From positions 233,319 to 297,318 of the forward strand of contig NZ_JBHSAF010000007.1 in assembly GCF_042649925.1 (NCBI RefSeq): 64,000 nucleotides of DNA, in the 5' to 3' direction. The position numbers and the translations under genes were made by a program. Origin of the DNA: Pseudaeromonas sharmana (GTDB taxonomy: Bacteria; Pseudomonadota; Gammaproteobacteria; Enterobacterales; Aeromonadaceae). Positions 26,665-34,671 of the stretch are shown one piece after another (positions within the stretch are counted from its first letter, which is position 1; each line of letters opens with the position of its first letter). Under the pieces are notes generated by a model. That model was not told the DNA's origin, made no database searches, and was given only the letters and a program-made list of their open reading frames with translations.

Positions 26665-27681
26665 CTAAACGCCCGCCATGTCATCCTGCAGCGCCAGGCC
26701 CAACGCCTGGCGCACGCGCGACAACTGTTCGGCGGTCACCGCCTGTGCCCGTTGCGTGCCCGCAGCCAGCAGGCGAATCAACTCGCCCTTATCCGCCAGA
26801 TACTCGGCCCGTCGCGCGCGAATCGGCGCCAGCAGCGTCTGCAGCTCCTCGTTCAGCCGCCGTTTCAGCACCATGTCACCCAGGCCACCGCGCCGGTAGT
26901 GTGCCTTCAGCGCCGCTATGTGTTCCGGATCGGCACTGAACGCATCCAGATAACTGAACACCACATTCCCCTCGACCTGTCCCGGATCGCTGACGCGCAG
27001 GTGATGGGGATCGGTATACATCTGCATCACCGCGGCCTGGATCTCCTGCTCGCTAGCCCCCAGCGTTATGGTATTGCCCAGTGACTTCGACATCTTCGCC
27101 TTGCCATCGATGCCCGGCAGCCGGCTCACCTTGCCCAACAACGCCTGGCATTCGGTCAGCACGGGAGCACCGACAATGCGATTGAAGCTGCGCACTATCT
27201 CGTTGGTCTGTTCGATCATCGGCAGCTGGTCGTCACCTACGGGCACATGGGTAGCGGCAAAAGCGGTGATATCCGCCGCCTGGCTGACCGGATAGACCAG
27301 GAACCCGGCCGGCAGCGAGCGTTCAAAGCCCTTCTGCTCGATTTCGCTCTTCACGGTCGGATTGCGTTCCAGCCGCGACACTGTCACCAGATTCAGGTAG
27401 TACATGGTCAGCTCGGCGAGCGCCGGCAGCGCCGATTGCAGACAAATGGTGGTCTGGTCAGGATCGATCCCTACCGCCAGGTAATCGGCGACGACGTTGA
27501 GGGTGTTTTCGCTGATTTTTTCCGGGTTTTGACCGTTGTCGGTCAGCCCCTGCAGATCGGCTACCAGCACCGTCTGGTCATGGTGCTGTTGCAGTTCAAC
27601 CCGCTGCCGCAGCGAGCCGACATAGTGACCCAGATGCAGCGGGCCGGTGGGACGATCGCCAGTAAGGATGGTGTAACGCAT
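26665..27681 (-). CDS. trpS: Tryptophanyl-tRNA synthetase, not the E. coli-like subtype
   Basis: 338 aa class Ic synthetase with the HIGH motif as LHLGH (residues 15-19) and KMSKS (196-200). The opening MRYTILTGDRPTGPLHLGHYVGSLRQ differs clearly from the E. coli TrpRS text (FSGAQPSGELTIGNYMG) and resembles the second TrpRS type known as an auxiliary enzyme in some bacteria. AGGAG is 8 nt before the ATG. The 158-nt leader contains a Trp-Trp peptide and an attenuator hairpin (27722-27839), so expression should rise when charged tRNA-Trp is scarce. Confidence 0.93.
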   Translation of the reverse strand: MRYTILTGDRPTGPLHLGHYVGSLRQRVELQQHHDQTVLVADLQGLTDNGQNPEKISENTLNVVADYLAVGIDPDQTTICLQSALPALAELTMYYLNLVTVSRLERNPTVKSEIEQKGFERSLPAGFLVYPVSQAADITAFAATHVPVGDDQLPMIEQTNEIVRSFNRIVGAPVLTECQALLGKVSRLPGIDGKAKMSKSLGNTITLGASEQEIQAAVMQMYTDPHHLRVSDPGQVEGNVVFSYLDAFSADPEHIAALKAHYRRGGLGDMVLKRRLNEELQTLLAPIRARRAEYLADKGELIRLLAAGTQRAQAVTAEQLSRVRQALGLALQDDMAGV

Positions 27682-27721
27682 GAGGTAAGCTCCTGTTGCA
27701 GTGAATGCCGGTCGGGAGCCT

Positions 27722-27756
27722 CACAAAAACAACATGCCGCCCGATCCGGCGGCATG
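27722..27756 (-). terminator. Attenuator terminator of trpS leader
   Basis: Stem CATGCCGCC / GGCGGCATG (27733-27741 with 27748-27756) followed on the minus strand by TTGTTTTT. It lies between the leader peptide and the trpS ribosome site. The upstream strand GGCGGC just after the leader stop can pair with the GCCGCC of this stem, which gives an antiterminator alternative. A first hairpin, CGCCTC-GACT-GAGGCG (27782-27797), overlaps the leader stop codon. Confidence 0.85.
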
Positions 27757-27785
27757 AAATAGGGGTGTGAACACGCCTGGCCGCC

Positions 27786-27839
27786 TCAGTCGAGGCGCCA
27801 CCACGCAGCGTGTCGAGCGGACATCCGTATTGTGTTCAT
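27786..27839 (-). CDS. trpS leader peptide with tandem Trp codons
   Basis: A 17-codon frame, MNTIRMSARHAAWWRLD, ends in TGA. It has two adjacent TGG codons four codons from the stop and AGGG about 7 nt before its ATG. Size, Trp-Trp position and the downstream competing hairpins reproduce the trp-operon leader design (trpL of E. coli has 14 codons with Trp-Trp). Stalling at the Trp codons would favour the antiterminator. The remaining gap to pgi (27840-28083) presumably holds the divergent promoters; I could not fix them. Confidence 0.82.
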   Translation of the reverse strand: MNTIRMSARHAAWWRLD

Positions 27840-28083
27840 GGTTTTACCCTACACCCCGCTCGCCCCCAGAAGCAAGACCACATTGGCGCCCTGTGCGGTG
27901 TCGGTAGCGCTTTCCTGCGCTAGCGCAAAGCAACTATGGTCATCAGTGCAGCATACTCGCGGCAAAAAAGTGTAAACTAGCGCCGTTTTTTGGCCGGCAG
28001 CGCCCGAGGAGGCGTCAACCCGGTCAGGTGCAGGTGCACAGGACGTACAGGTTTCAACCCTCGACTCTTAGGAAAGCCAACCG

Positions 28084-29730
28084 ATGAAAAACATCAACCC
28101 GACCCAGACCAAGGCCTGGAAGGCGCTGGAGGCTCACTTCGCCGCCAACAAGGATCGTCAAATCAAGGATCTTTTCGCCGCCGATGCGGCCCGTTTCGAC
28201 AAGTTCTCCACCACTTTCGGTGGCGACATCCTCGTCGACTACTCCAAGAACCTTATCAGCGAGGAGACCCTCGCCCTGTTGATCGATCTGGCCAAAGAGA
28301 CGGATCTGCAAGCCGCGATCGACGCCATGTTCAACGGCGAGAAGATCAACCAGACCGAAGGTCGCTCCGTGCTGCACGTGGCACTGCGTAACCGCTCCGA
28401 CCGCGAAATCCTGGTCGATGGCAAGGACGTGATGCCGGAAGTGAAGGCGGTGCTGGAAAAGATGAAGGCGTTCAGCGCCAAGATCATCTCCGGCGAGTGG
28501 AAGGGCTATACCGGCAAGGCGATCCAGCATGTCGTCAACATCGGTATCGGCGGCTCCGATCTGGGTCCGGTGATGATCACCGAGGCGCTGCGTCCGTACA
28601 AGAACCACCTCGAGATGCACTTCGTCTCCAACGTCGACGGCACCCATGTTGCCGAAACGCTGAAGAAGATCGATCCGGAAACCACCCTGTTCCTGGTGGC
28701 CTCCAAGACCTTCACCACCCAGGAAACCATGACCAACGCGCTGACCGCCCGTGACTGGTTCCTGAAGCACGCCGGTGACAAGGCTCATGTCGCCAAGCAC
28801 TTCGCCGCGCTCTCCACCAACGGCAAGGCCGTGGCCGAGTTCGGTATCGACACCGCCAACATGTTCGAGTTCTGGGACTGGGTCGGTGGCCGCTACTCCT
28901 CCTGGTCTGCCATCGGCATGCCGATCGCGCTGTCCGTCGGTTACGACAACTTCGAAGCCCTGCTGCAAGGCGCCTTCGAGATGGACATGCACTTCGCCAC
29001 CAAGGCGTACGGCGAGAACATCCCGGTACTGCTGGCGCTGATCGGCCTGTGGTACAACAATTTCTACGGCGCCGAATCCGAAGCGATTCTGCCGTACGAC
29101 CAGTACATGCACCGTTTCCCGGCCTACTTCCAGCAAGGCAACATGGAATCCAACGGCAAGTATGTCGATCGCAACGGCAACAAGGTCGATTACCAGACTG
29201 GCCCCATCATCTGGGGTGAGCCGGGTACCAACGGCCAACATGCCTTCTATCAGCTGATTCACCAGGGCACCAAGCTGATCCCGTGCGACTTCCTGGCGCC
29301 GGCCATCAGCCACAACCCGATCGGCGACCACCATCCGAAGCTGCTGGCCAACTTCTTCGCCCAAACCGAGGCGCTGGCGTTCGGCAAGAGTCAGGAACAG
29401 GTCGAAGCCGAATTCCTGGCCGCCGGCAAGACGCTGGAACAGGTCAAGGATCTGGTGCCGTTCAAGGTGTTTGAAGGCAACCGCCCGACCAACAGCATCC
29501 TGTTCAAGCAGCTGACCCCGAAGACGCTGGGTGCCCTGATCGCCATGTACGAACACAAGATCTTCGTGCAAGGCGCCATCTGGAACATCTTCTCCTTCGA
29601 TCAGTGGGGCGTTGAGCTGGGCAAGCAACTGGCCAACAAGATCCTGCCGGAACTGAACACCGGCGCGGCCATCGACAGCCACGACAGCTCTACCAACGGT
29701 CTGATCAATACCTGGAAGGCGTGGAAGTAA
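28084..29730 (+). CDS. pgi: Glucose-6-phosphate isomerase
   Basis: 548 aa (E. coli 549). Family signatures are visible: VNIGIGGSDLGPVM (about residue 155), FIVASKTFTTQET variant LVASKTFTTQETMTNA, WDWVGGRYSSWSAIGMPIAL, GEPGTNGQHAFYQLIHQG and the C-terminal FSFDQWGVELGKQLA. It interconverts glucose-6-phosphate and fructose-6-phosphate in the cytoplasm. Codon bias is strong towards C/G-ending codons, as expected for a highly expressed gene. AGGAAA precedes the ATG. Confidence 0.98.
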   Translation: MKNINPTQTKAWKALEAHFAANKDRQIKDLFAADAARFDKFSTTFGGDILVDYSKNLISEETLALLIDLAKETDLQAAIDAMFNGEKINQTEGRSVLHVALRNRSDREILVDGKDVMPEVKAVLEKMKAFSAKIISGEWKGYTGKAIQHVVNIGIGGSDLGPVMITEALRPYKNHLEMHFVSNVDGTHVAETLKKIDPETTLFLVASKTFTTQETMTNALTARDWFLKHAGDKAHVAKHFAALSTNGKAVAEFGIDTANMFEFWDWVGGRYSSWSAIGMPIALSVGYDNFEALLQGAFEMDMHFATKAYGENIPVLLALIGLWYNNFYGAESEAILPYDQYMHRFPAYFQQGNMESNGKYVDRNGNKVDYQTGPIIWGEPGTNGQHAFYQLIHQGTKLIPCDFLAPAISHNPIGDHHPKLLANFFAQTEALAFGKSQEQVEAEFLAAGKTLEQVKDLVPFKVFEGNRPTNSILFKQLTPKTLGALIAMYEHKIFVQGAIWNIFSFDQWGVELGKQLANKILPELNTGAAIDSHDSSTNGLINTWKAWK

Positions 29731-29747
29731 TTTCGCCTCCTGCTGTC

Positions 29748-29776
29748 AAAAGCCGCTCCTCGGAGCGGCTTTTTTA
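29748..29776 (+). terminator. pgi terminator
   Basis: AAAAGCCGCTCC-TC-GGAGCGGCTTTTTT, starting about 18 nt past the pgi stop. Confidence 0.92.
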
Positions 29777-29891
29777 CGCCGGCATGTTGCCACCCCCCGA
29801 TGCAAAATTCGCGGCGCGAGACACAGCCTGATGACAGGGCTGTGACTGGCACAGCCCCAGCGACAGCAGCATTGTTACCCCGCGCGGCGAC

Positions 29892-31664
29892 TCAATGACT
29901 CGCCGCGACCAATTTGCCGTCGACCACGCTGAAGGTCCGCTGATTGTCGGCTCCCACATACGAGATGGCCGGCTGGCCAAATGCGATGAGCGCAAACGCG
30001 GCCGACTTCTCCGGCCGGTAATGCGCGGCCAGATTGGGATCCCCCTCCCCGGTATAGCGGGCAATATTGGGGTAAGGATAGACAGGGCGAGTAGCGAGGG
30101 GAGGCTTGCCCGGCACGGGCAAGGGGGAGCTCACCGCACGCGCGGCATGGAACTGGCCTGCAGCCTGTTGGCTTGCCGGGGCGCTGGTGGCCCGATGCGG
30201 CTGGATGAGTGCCGGCGGCGCCACCTTGGCGGCCACGATCTGCTCTGGAGCCTTGCCTGACTCGGTCCAGGCGAGTAGCGGCGTGAGAAAATCAATCTGA
30301 TCATACCCCTCACCACGACCACAGTGACCGACGCCCGGTAGCAGGAAGAGCCGCAAGAACTGGTCGGTCGCCTCCGCACCGAGCTCGGCCTGCACGCCAC
30401 GGTAATAGGCCAGCGAGAATGCCGGGCTGACGGAGTCATCCGCCAGTCCATGCCAGAGGATCAGCCGGCCGCCGCGCTGCATAAATGGGTGCAAATTGGT
30501 ATTGGCGGCATTATTCAGTGCGGCCAGCTGAGCCACACGCTGGAAGTTCTGATGGGTCAACGGGAAATCGGCGAGGGAGTTGAGGTTGCGCTGGGTCTCG
30601 GGTAGCAACACATGCTGCAGCGCAGGCAACACCATGCTGAGGGACATGGCGGGCTCACCCTGGCGGGCTGGCACCGGCCACTGCAGCTCTGAGCCCAGAG
30701 GCATGCCACCGAGCACGAAGTGCCGACCCGAGGCATCGGAAGCCCCGGCATAGAGCCGTCCGGCCGCCAGGATCTCCTCACGGGTCAGACAGTTCTCTCC
30801 CGGCTTCTGCTCATCGGCACAGGTGGGCACCCAGCCCGGGTCGAACTGACAGGCATAAGGATTCTGCAATAGCCCATCCGCTACCCCGGAGAGGGTCGGA
30901 CAGTGCCCCAGAACGGCCCGATGCAGAATCGGCAATCGATCCTTGAGCAGAATGGCACTACCATCCGCACGCTGATTGGCAACCACATTCCAGCCATGGA
31001 AAAAGGAGTTCTGGAATTGGAAAAAGGCGGCTGGAGCCCCGGCCGCGATGCCATCAAAATCCTCCGGGAAGCGCTGTGCCGCCATTAACGCCTCACGCCC
31101 GCCATCGGAGCACCCCATAAAGTAGGCATAACGCTGAGGCTGGCCATAATAGGCGCGAATAATGGCTTTGCTGACCAACGCCGTCTGGTGTTGGGCCCGA
31201 TAGGCAAAATCAATGCGCTTCTGGGCGTCCTGCGCCCATGAGGCATCCATCATGCTGCCGCTGTGACCCATATCCGTACTGGCAACCACAAACTCGCCAT
31301 GCAGAGCGGGCGTACAGCTATGGGCATTCGCCAGATTCAACGAGAGGGAACCACACAGTCCGCCACATCCCAATTGCAGGAAGCGCGAGCTCCAACGCTC
31401 GGTCGGCAGATTCACCTCAAAACCGATGGCTGGCGCTATGGTGCCAGTCACCTTGCAGAACGGCCCTTGCTCCGTGGTAATCAGGGTTGCCGCGCTGACG
31501 GTGACAGTGGCATCGGCTGCGGCCGAGAAGGAGTGTTTGGCCAACTGTTCACACGCCAAAAGGGGTTTGACGACAGGCAGGGTGGCGCCATCAGCCGCAA
31601 CGGCCCATCCGCTCGCGAACAAACTCGCCACCAGCAATGGTCCGATAACAAGCAGATACCGCAT
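29892..31664 (-). CDS. Secreted tannase/feruloyl esterase family hydrolase
   Basis: 590 aa with a Sec signal peptide (MRYLLVIGPLLVASLFASGWAVAA). The CS-D-HC triad of this family is visible: C185-S186 in FMGCSDGGREAL, Asp in HGLADDSVSP and His-Cys in LPGVGHCGRGEG, where the two Cys form the disulphide beside Ser and His. It hydrolyses gallate or hydroxycinnamate esters in known members, outside the cytoplasm. The extra 100-residue Pro/Ala-rich tail after the catalytic part (ALIQPHRATSAPASQQAAGQ...) is longer than in the core family. GGAG lies 9 nt before ATG 31664. The 31665-31921 stretch upstream holds nothing else I can name. Confidence 0.87.
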   Translation of the reverse strand: MRYLLVIGPLLVASLFASGWAVAADGATLPVVKPLLACEQLAKHSFSAAADATVTVSAATLITTEQGPFCKVTGTIAPAIGFEVNLPTERWSSRFLQLGCGGLCGSLSLNLANAHSCTPALHGEFVVASTDMGHSGSMMDASWAQDAQKRIDFAYRAQHQTALVSKAIIRAYYGQPQRYAYFMGCSDGGREALMAAQRFPEDFDGIAAGAPAAFFQFQNSFFHGWNVVANQRADGSAILLKDRLPILHRAVLGHCPTLSGVADGLLQNPYACQFDPGWVPTCADEQKPGENCLTREEILAAGRLYAGASDASGRHFVLGGMPLGSELQWPVPARQGEPAMSLSMVLPALQHVLLPETQRNLNSLADFPLTHQNFQRVAQLAALNNAANTNLHPFMQRGGRLILWHGLADDSVSPAFSLAYYRGVQAELGAEATDQFLRLFLLPGVGHCGRGEGYDQIDFLTPLLAWTESGKAPEQIVAAKVAPPALIQPHRATSAPASQQAAGQFHAARAVSSPLPVPGKPPLATRPVYPYPNIARYTGEGDPNLAAHYRPEKSAAFALIAFGQPAISYVGADNQRTFSVVDGKLVAASH

Positions 31665-31921
31665 TTGAGGATACTCCGATCTGATATTCCAGCCACCGCG
31701 CCAGACTGCAGGCGGCAAACATACCCCTCACTCTAGCTGGTCGCGGCAGAATACACACCGGCAGGCGGCAGCTCCCGGGGCCTTACATACTATTACTCCC
31801 AACGCCCGCCCGCGATCTTCACCCGATGCGGCTCATGTGCCGTAAATGGTCGCGCCCCACGCAACCGTGTCATCGCCACAGAGTCCTTTTTAACTCCGCA
31901 ACAGCGCAACGTCGTCCTGGC

Positions 31922-31973
31922 TTGCACTTGGCAAAGCACATGCTAGTATGGACGTCTAAATGGCTAAGCATCT
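31922..31973 (+). promoter_or_regulatory. Promoter with MetJ-like met boxes
   Basis: TTGCAC (31922-31927), 16-nt spacer, TAGTAT (31944-31949), then directly GGACGTCT-AAATGGCT-AAGCATCT (31950-31973). The first 8-mer matches the met box AGACGTCT at 7 of 8, the next two at 5 of 8 each. Tandem 8-mers over the transcription start are the MetJ repressor arrangement, and the next gene is a homocysteine methyltransferase. Confidence 0.68.
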
Positions 31974-32015
31974 TTACCGCTGAAAGCATAAGCTTATCAA
32001 AAAAAGGAAAATAAC

Positions 32016-32936
32016 ATGACGGATCACAATACGACCTTGTTGGATGGCGGCATGGGGCGAGAACTTGAGCGACGCGGTGCCCCGTTTCGCCAGCCCGAAT
32101 GGTCAGCGCTGGCATTGATGGAAGCGCCAGAACAGGTGGTTGCCGCTCATCAAGCCTTTATTGCCGCCGGCGCCCAGGTGATCACCACCAATAACTATGC
32201 CGTGGTGCCTTTTCATATTGGCGAGTCACGCTTTGCCGAACGCGGTCAGGAGCTGACCGCCCTGGCCGGACGTCTGGCGCGCCAGGCCAGCCGCGGCACC
32301 AGGGTGCGCGTGGCGGGTTCGCTGCCCCCGTTGTTTGGTTCGTACCGTGCCGATCTCTATCAGGCTGAGCGGGTACAGGAGCTGGCCACGCCCATTATCG
32401 CCGGGCTGGCGGCTCATGTAGATCTGTGGTTGGCCGAAACCCAGAGTCTAATCGCCGAAGTACGGGCCGTCCGCGCCCTGCTGCCGGAAGATGGCAAGCC
32501 CTATTGGGTCTCCTTTACCCTGCAAGATGCGGTGGTCAACGAGATCCCCAGATTGCGCTCTGGTGAGCCGGTCGCCGAGGCCATCCGCGCCGCCATCGAG
32601 CTGGGCGCCGAAGCGGCACTGTTCAATTGCAGTCAGCCCGAGGTCATCGAATCCGCGCTGCAGGTTGCCGCGTCGGTGCGTGACGAGCTGGGCGTGACGT
32701 TAAAGCTGGGCGCCTATGCCAACGCCTTTCCGCCCCAGCCAGAAGAGGCCACGGCCAATGATGGATTGGATGAGCTGCGCACCGATCTGGATCCCCCTGC
32801 CTATCTGCAGTGGGCAAGACGTTGGCAAACGGTCGGCGCCAACCTGATCGGTGGTTGCTGCGGCATTGGCCCAGAACATATTGCCGAGTTGGCCACGGCG
32901 TTTGGCACAGCGCAGGCTGCCGAGGTGACAGCATGA
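32016..32936 (+). CDS. mmuM: Homocysteine S-methyltransferase (MmuM-like)
   Basis: 306 aa. It has the zinc-binding cysteines in ALFNCSQPEV (first Cys) and LIGGCCGIGPEHI (Cys pair), and the opening LLDGGMGRELERRG. Relatives transfer methyl from S-methylmethionine or SAM to homocysteine, giving methionine. AAGGAAA precedes the ATG. The stop overlaps the permease start (ATGA), so both genes form an operon under the upstream met box. Confidence 0.88.
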   Translation: MTDHNTTLLDGGMGRELERRGAPFRQPEWSALALMEAPEQVVAAHQAFIAAGAQVITTNNYAVVPFHIGESRFAERGQELTALAGRLARQASRGTRVRVAGSLPPLFGSYRADLYQAERVQELATPIIAGLAAHVDLWLAETQSLIAEVRAVRALLPEDGKPYWVSFTLQDAVVNEIPRLRSGEPVAEAIRAAIELGAEAALFNCSQPEVIESALQVAASVRDELGVTLKLGAYANAFPPQPEEATANDGLDELRTDLDPPAYLQWARRWQTVGANLIGGCCGIGPEHIAELATAFGTAQAAEVTA

Positions 32937-34291
32937 GCAACCAGAAGATCGGCGTCTGGTCGCTGACCGCTTTAGTTTTCAGCTCCATGGTCGGCGCCGG
33001 CGTTTTCAGCCTGCCGCAAAACATGGCCCAGGTGGCGGCACCGTTGGCGGTGCTGATCGGCTGGGCTATCACAGGGGTCGGCATCATACTGCTGGCTCTC
33101 TGCTTCTTGCACCTGTCACGCCAACGCCCGGATCTGGAGGGAGGCATCTACACCTACGCCCGCGCCGGCTTTGGCGAGCTCGTCGGTTTTTGTTCCGCCT
33201 GGGGTTACTGGCTGTGCGCCACCATCGGGATTGTCTCCTATCTGGTCATCGTCTTTGCCACCTTGAGCCTGTTTACCGATGGGCCGGAGGCGCGGATATT
33301 TGGCGATGGCAATACCTGGCAGGCCGTGAGTTGTGGTTCGCTCTTCGTCTGGGCGGTCCATTGGCTGGTGGCGCGCGGCATCCGCGAAGCCGCGCTGGTC
33401 AATCTGCTCGCCACCGTCGCCAAGCTGGTTCCGCTGTTGCTGTTCATCGGTCTGGCGCTGCTGGCCTTCCGCCTGGATCTGGCACAGCTGGATTTTCATG
33501 GCCTGACGCTGGAAGTGCCGGTCTGGGAGCAGGTAAAGCAGACCATGATCATCACCCTCTGGGTGTTTACTGGCATAGAGGGCGCTGTGGTGCTGTCGGC
33601 GCGGGCGCAAAAACGTCGGGATATTGGCCGCGCCACGCTGTTTGGCGTCTTGCTGGCCTTGGTGATCTATGTACTGGTGACGCTGCTGTCGTTTGGTTTG
33701 CAAAGCCGCGAGACACTGGCAGGTTTGCATAATCCCTCCATGGCCTTGCTGATGGGGCAACTGTTGGGTGAGCCCGGCAAGGTGATCATCGCCATCGGCC
33801 TGGTCATCTCGGTCTGTGCCTCTTACTTGAGCTGGACGCTGTTTGCGGTAGAAGTTCCCTGGAGTGCCGCCAACCATGGCGCCTTTCCCGCGATCTTCCG
33901 CCGCCAGAACCAGCGTGGGGTGGCCATCAACTCGCTGTGGCTGACCAGCCTGACAGTACAGGCCTCTCTGCTGGCGGTGTTGTGGAGTGGCGAGGGATAT
34001 AACACCCTGCTCGCCATCTCCTCGCAGATGATACTGGTGCCGTACCTGCTGGTGGGCGCCTTCCTGCTGAAATGGAGCTGGCAACAAACAGCGAGCGCAT
34101 CGGGCAGCGTGAGCGTCGTGCAATACCTGATTGCCGCGGGAGCGACCCTGTATGGCGCCTGGCTACTCTACGCCTCGGGATTGGATAATCTGCTGCTCTC
34201 GCTGTGGCTCTATATCCCCGGTCTGCTGCTGTTTTGGCTGGCCAAGCGTCGCTCACAAAGCAAGGTGCTGAACACAGTCACCGCCCGCTAA
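32933..34291 (+). CDS. APC-superfamily amino acid permease (ArcD/basic amino acid antiporter-like)
   Basis: 452 aa, about 12 membrane helices, opening GVWSLTALVFSSMVGAGVFSLPQNMA (the GxG substrate-binding bend of APC carriers) and WVFTGIEGAVVLSARAQKRRDIGRA. The family text is closest to arginine/ornithine or lysine permeases, not to E. coli MmuP. The operon link with a methyltransferase under a met box suggests import of S-methylmethionine, methionine or homocysteine (inference). Confidence 0.83.
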   Translation: MSNQKIGVWSLTALVFSSMVGAGVFSLPQNMAQVAAPLAVLIGWAITGVGIILLALCFLHLSRQRPDLEGGIYTYARAGFGELVGFCSAWGYWLCATIGIVSYLVIVFATLSLFTDGPEARIFGDGNTWQAVSCGSLFVWAVHWLVARGIREAALVNLLATVAKLVPLLLFIGLALLAFRLDLAQLDFHGLTLEVPVWEQVKQTMIITLWVFTGIEGAVVLSARAQKRRDIGRATLFGVLLALVIYVLVTLLSFGLQSRETLAGLHNPSMALLMGQLLGEPGKVIIAIGLVISVCASYLSWTLFAVEVPWSAANHGAFPAIFRRQNQRGVAINSLWLTSLTVQASLLAVLWSGEGYNTLLAISSQMILVPYLLVGAFLLKWSWQQTASASGSVSVVQYLIAAGATLYGAWLLYASGLDNLLLSLWLYIPGLLLFWLAKRRSQSKVLNTVTAR

Positions 34292-34671
34292 TACCCTGGT
34301 CAAGGGTTAAGCATCTCCTGGCGGAGCGACACCACCAGCGTGGCGCTCCGCTGGCGGGCAGTGCGGGGGCAATCGAGCAGGAGAACAGATAACTCATTGA
34401 GTTAAAATATCAATTTCCATATTGCCAGCGGTGTCATTCCCTGTTTTCGCGGCGAGTCCACCTGCGCTCATGGCGCCACTCTGGTTCCCTGGCACTTGTC
34501 TTTTGCACCAAATTGGCACACCTCAGCCCCCTGCACCGCCAGAGGGCACATCACGCCAAGGGGCGCCGTTATCGGTTTTGTCCGTTATGGCACAGCCCTT
34601 GAATAGTCTCCGTTAAGCGCCTCTACCCCGAGGCATATCACCGGCCCTGCCGGATACACGGAGAGTACGTC
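34292..34671 (+). promoter_or_regulatory. Upstream region of ydcS operon with weak sigma-54-like element
   Basis: 380 nt without a gene. It has a GC hairpin region near 34313-34360, a short AT-rich stretch (34390-34430), and TGGCAC-N5-TTGA at 34588-34602, 70 nt before the ydcS start. The latter matches the sigma-54 minus-24 block, but the minus-12 block has GA instead of the near-invariant GC. Nothing else is recognisable. Confidence 0.3.

Noticed and set aside
28054..29682. 542-aa open frame antisense to pgi
   Set aside because: It is a shadow of strong GC codon bias in pgi; no family pattern is visible in its translation.
34492..34510. TGGCAC followed by TTGC as a sigma-54 promoter
   Set aside because: The spacing between the blocks is 7 nt instead of 5, which breaks the fixed GG-N10-GC geometry.
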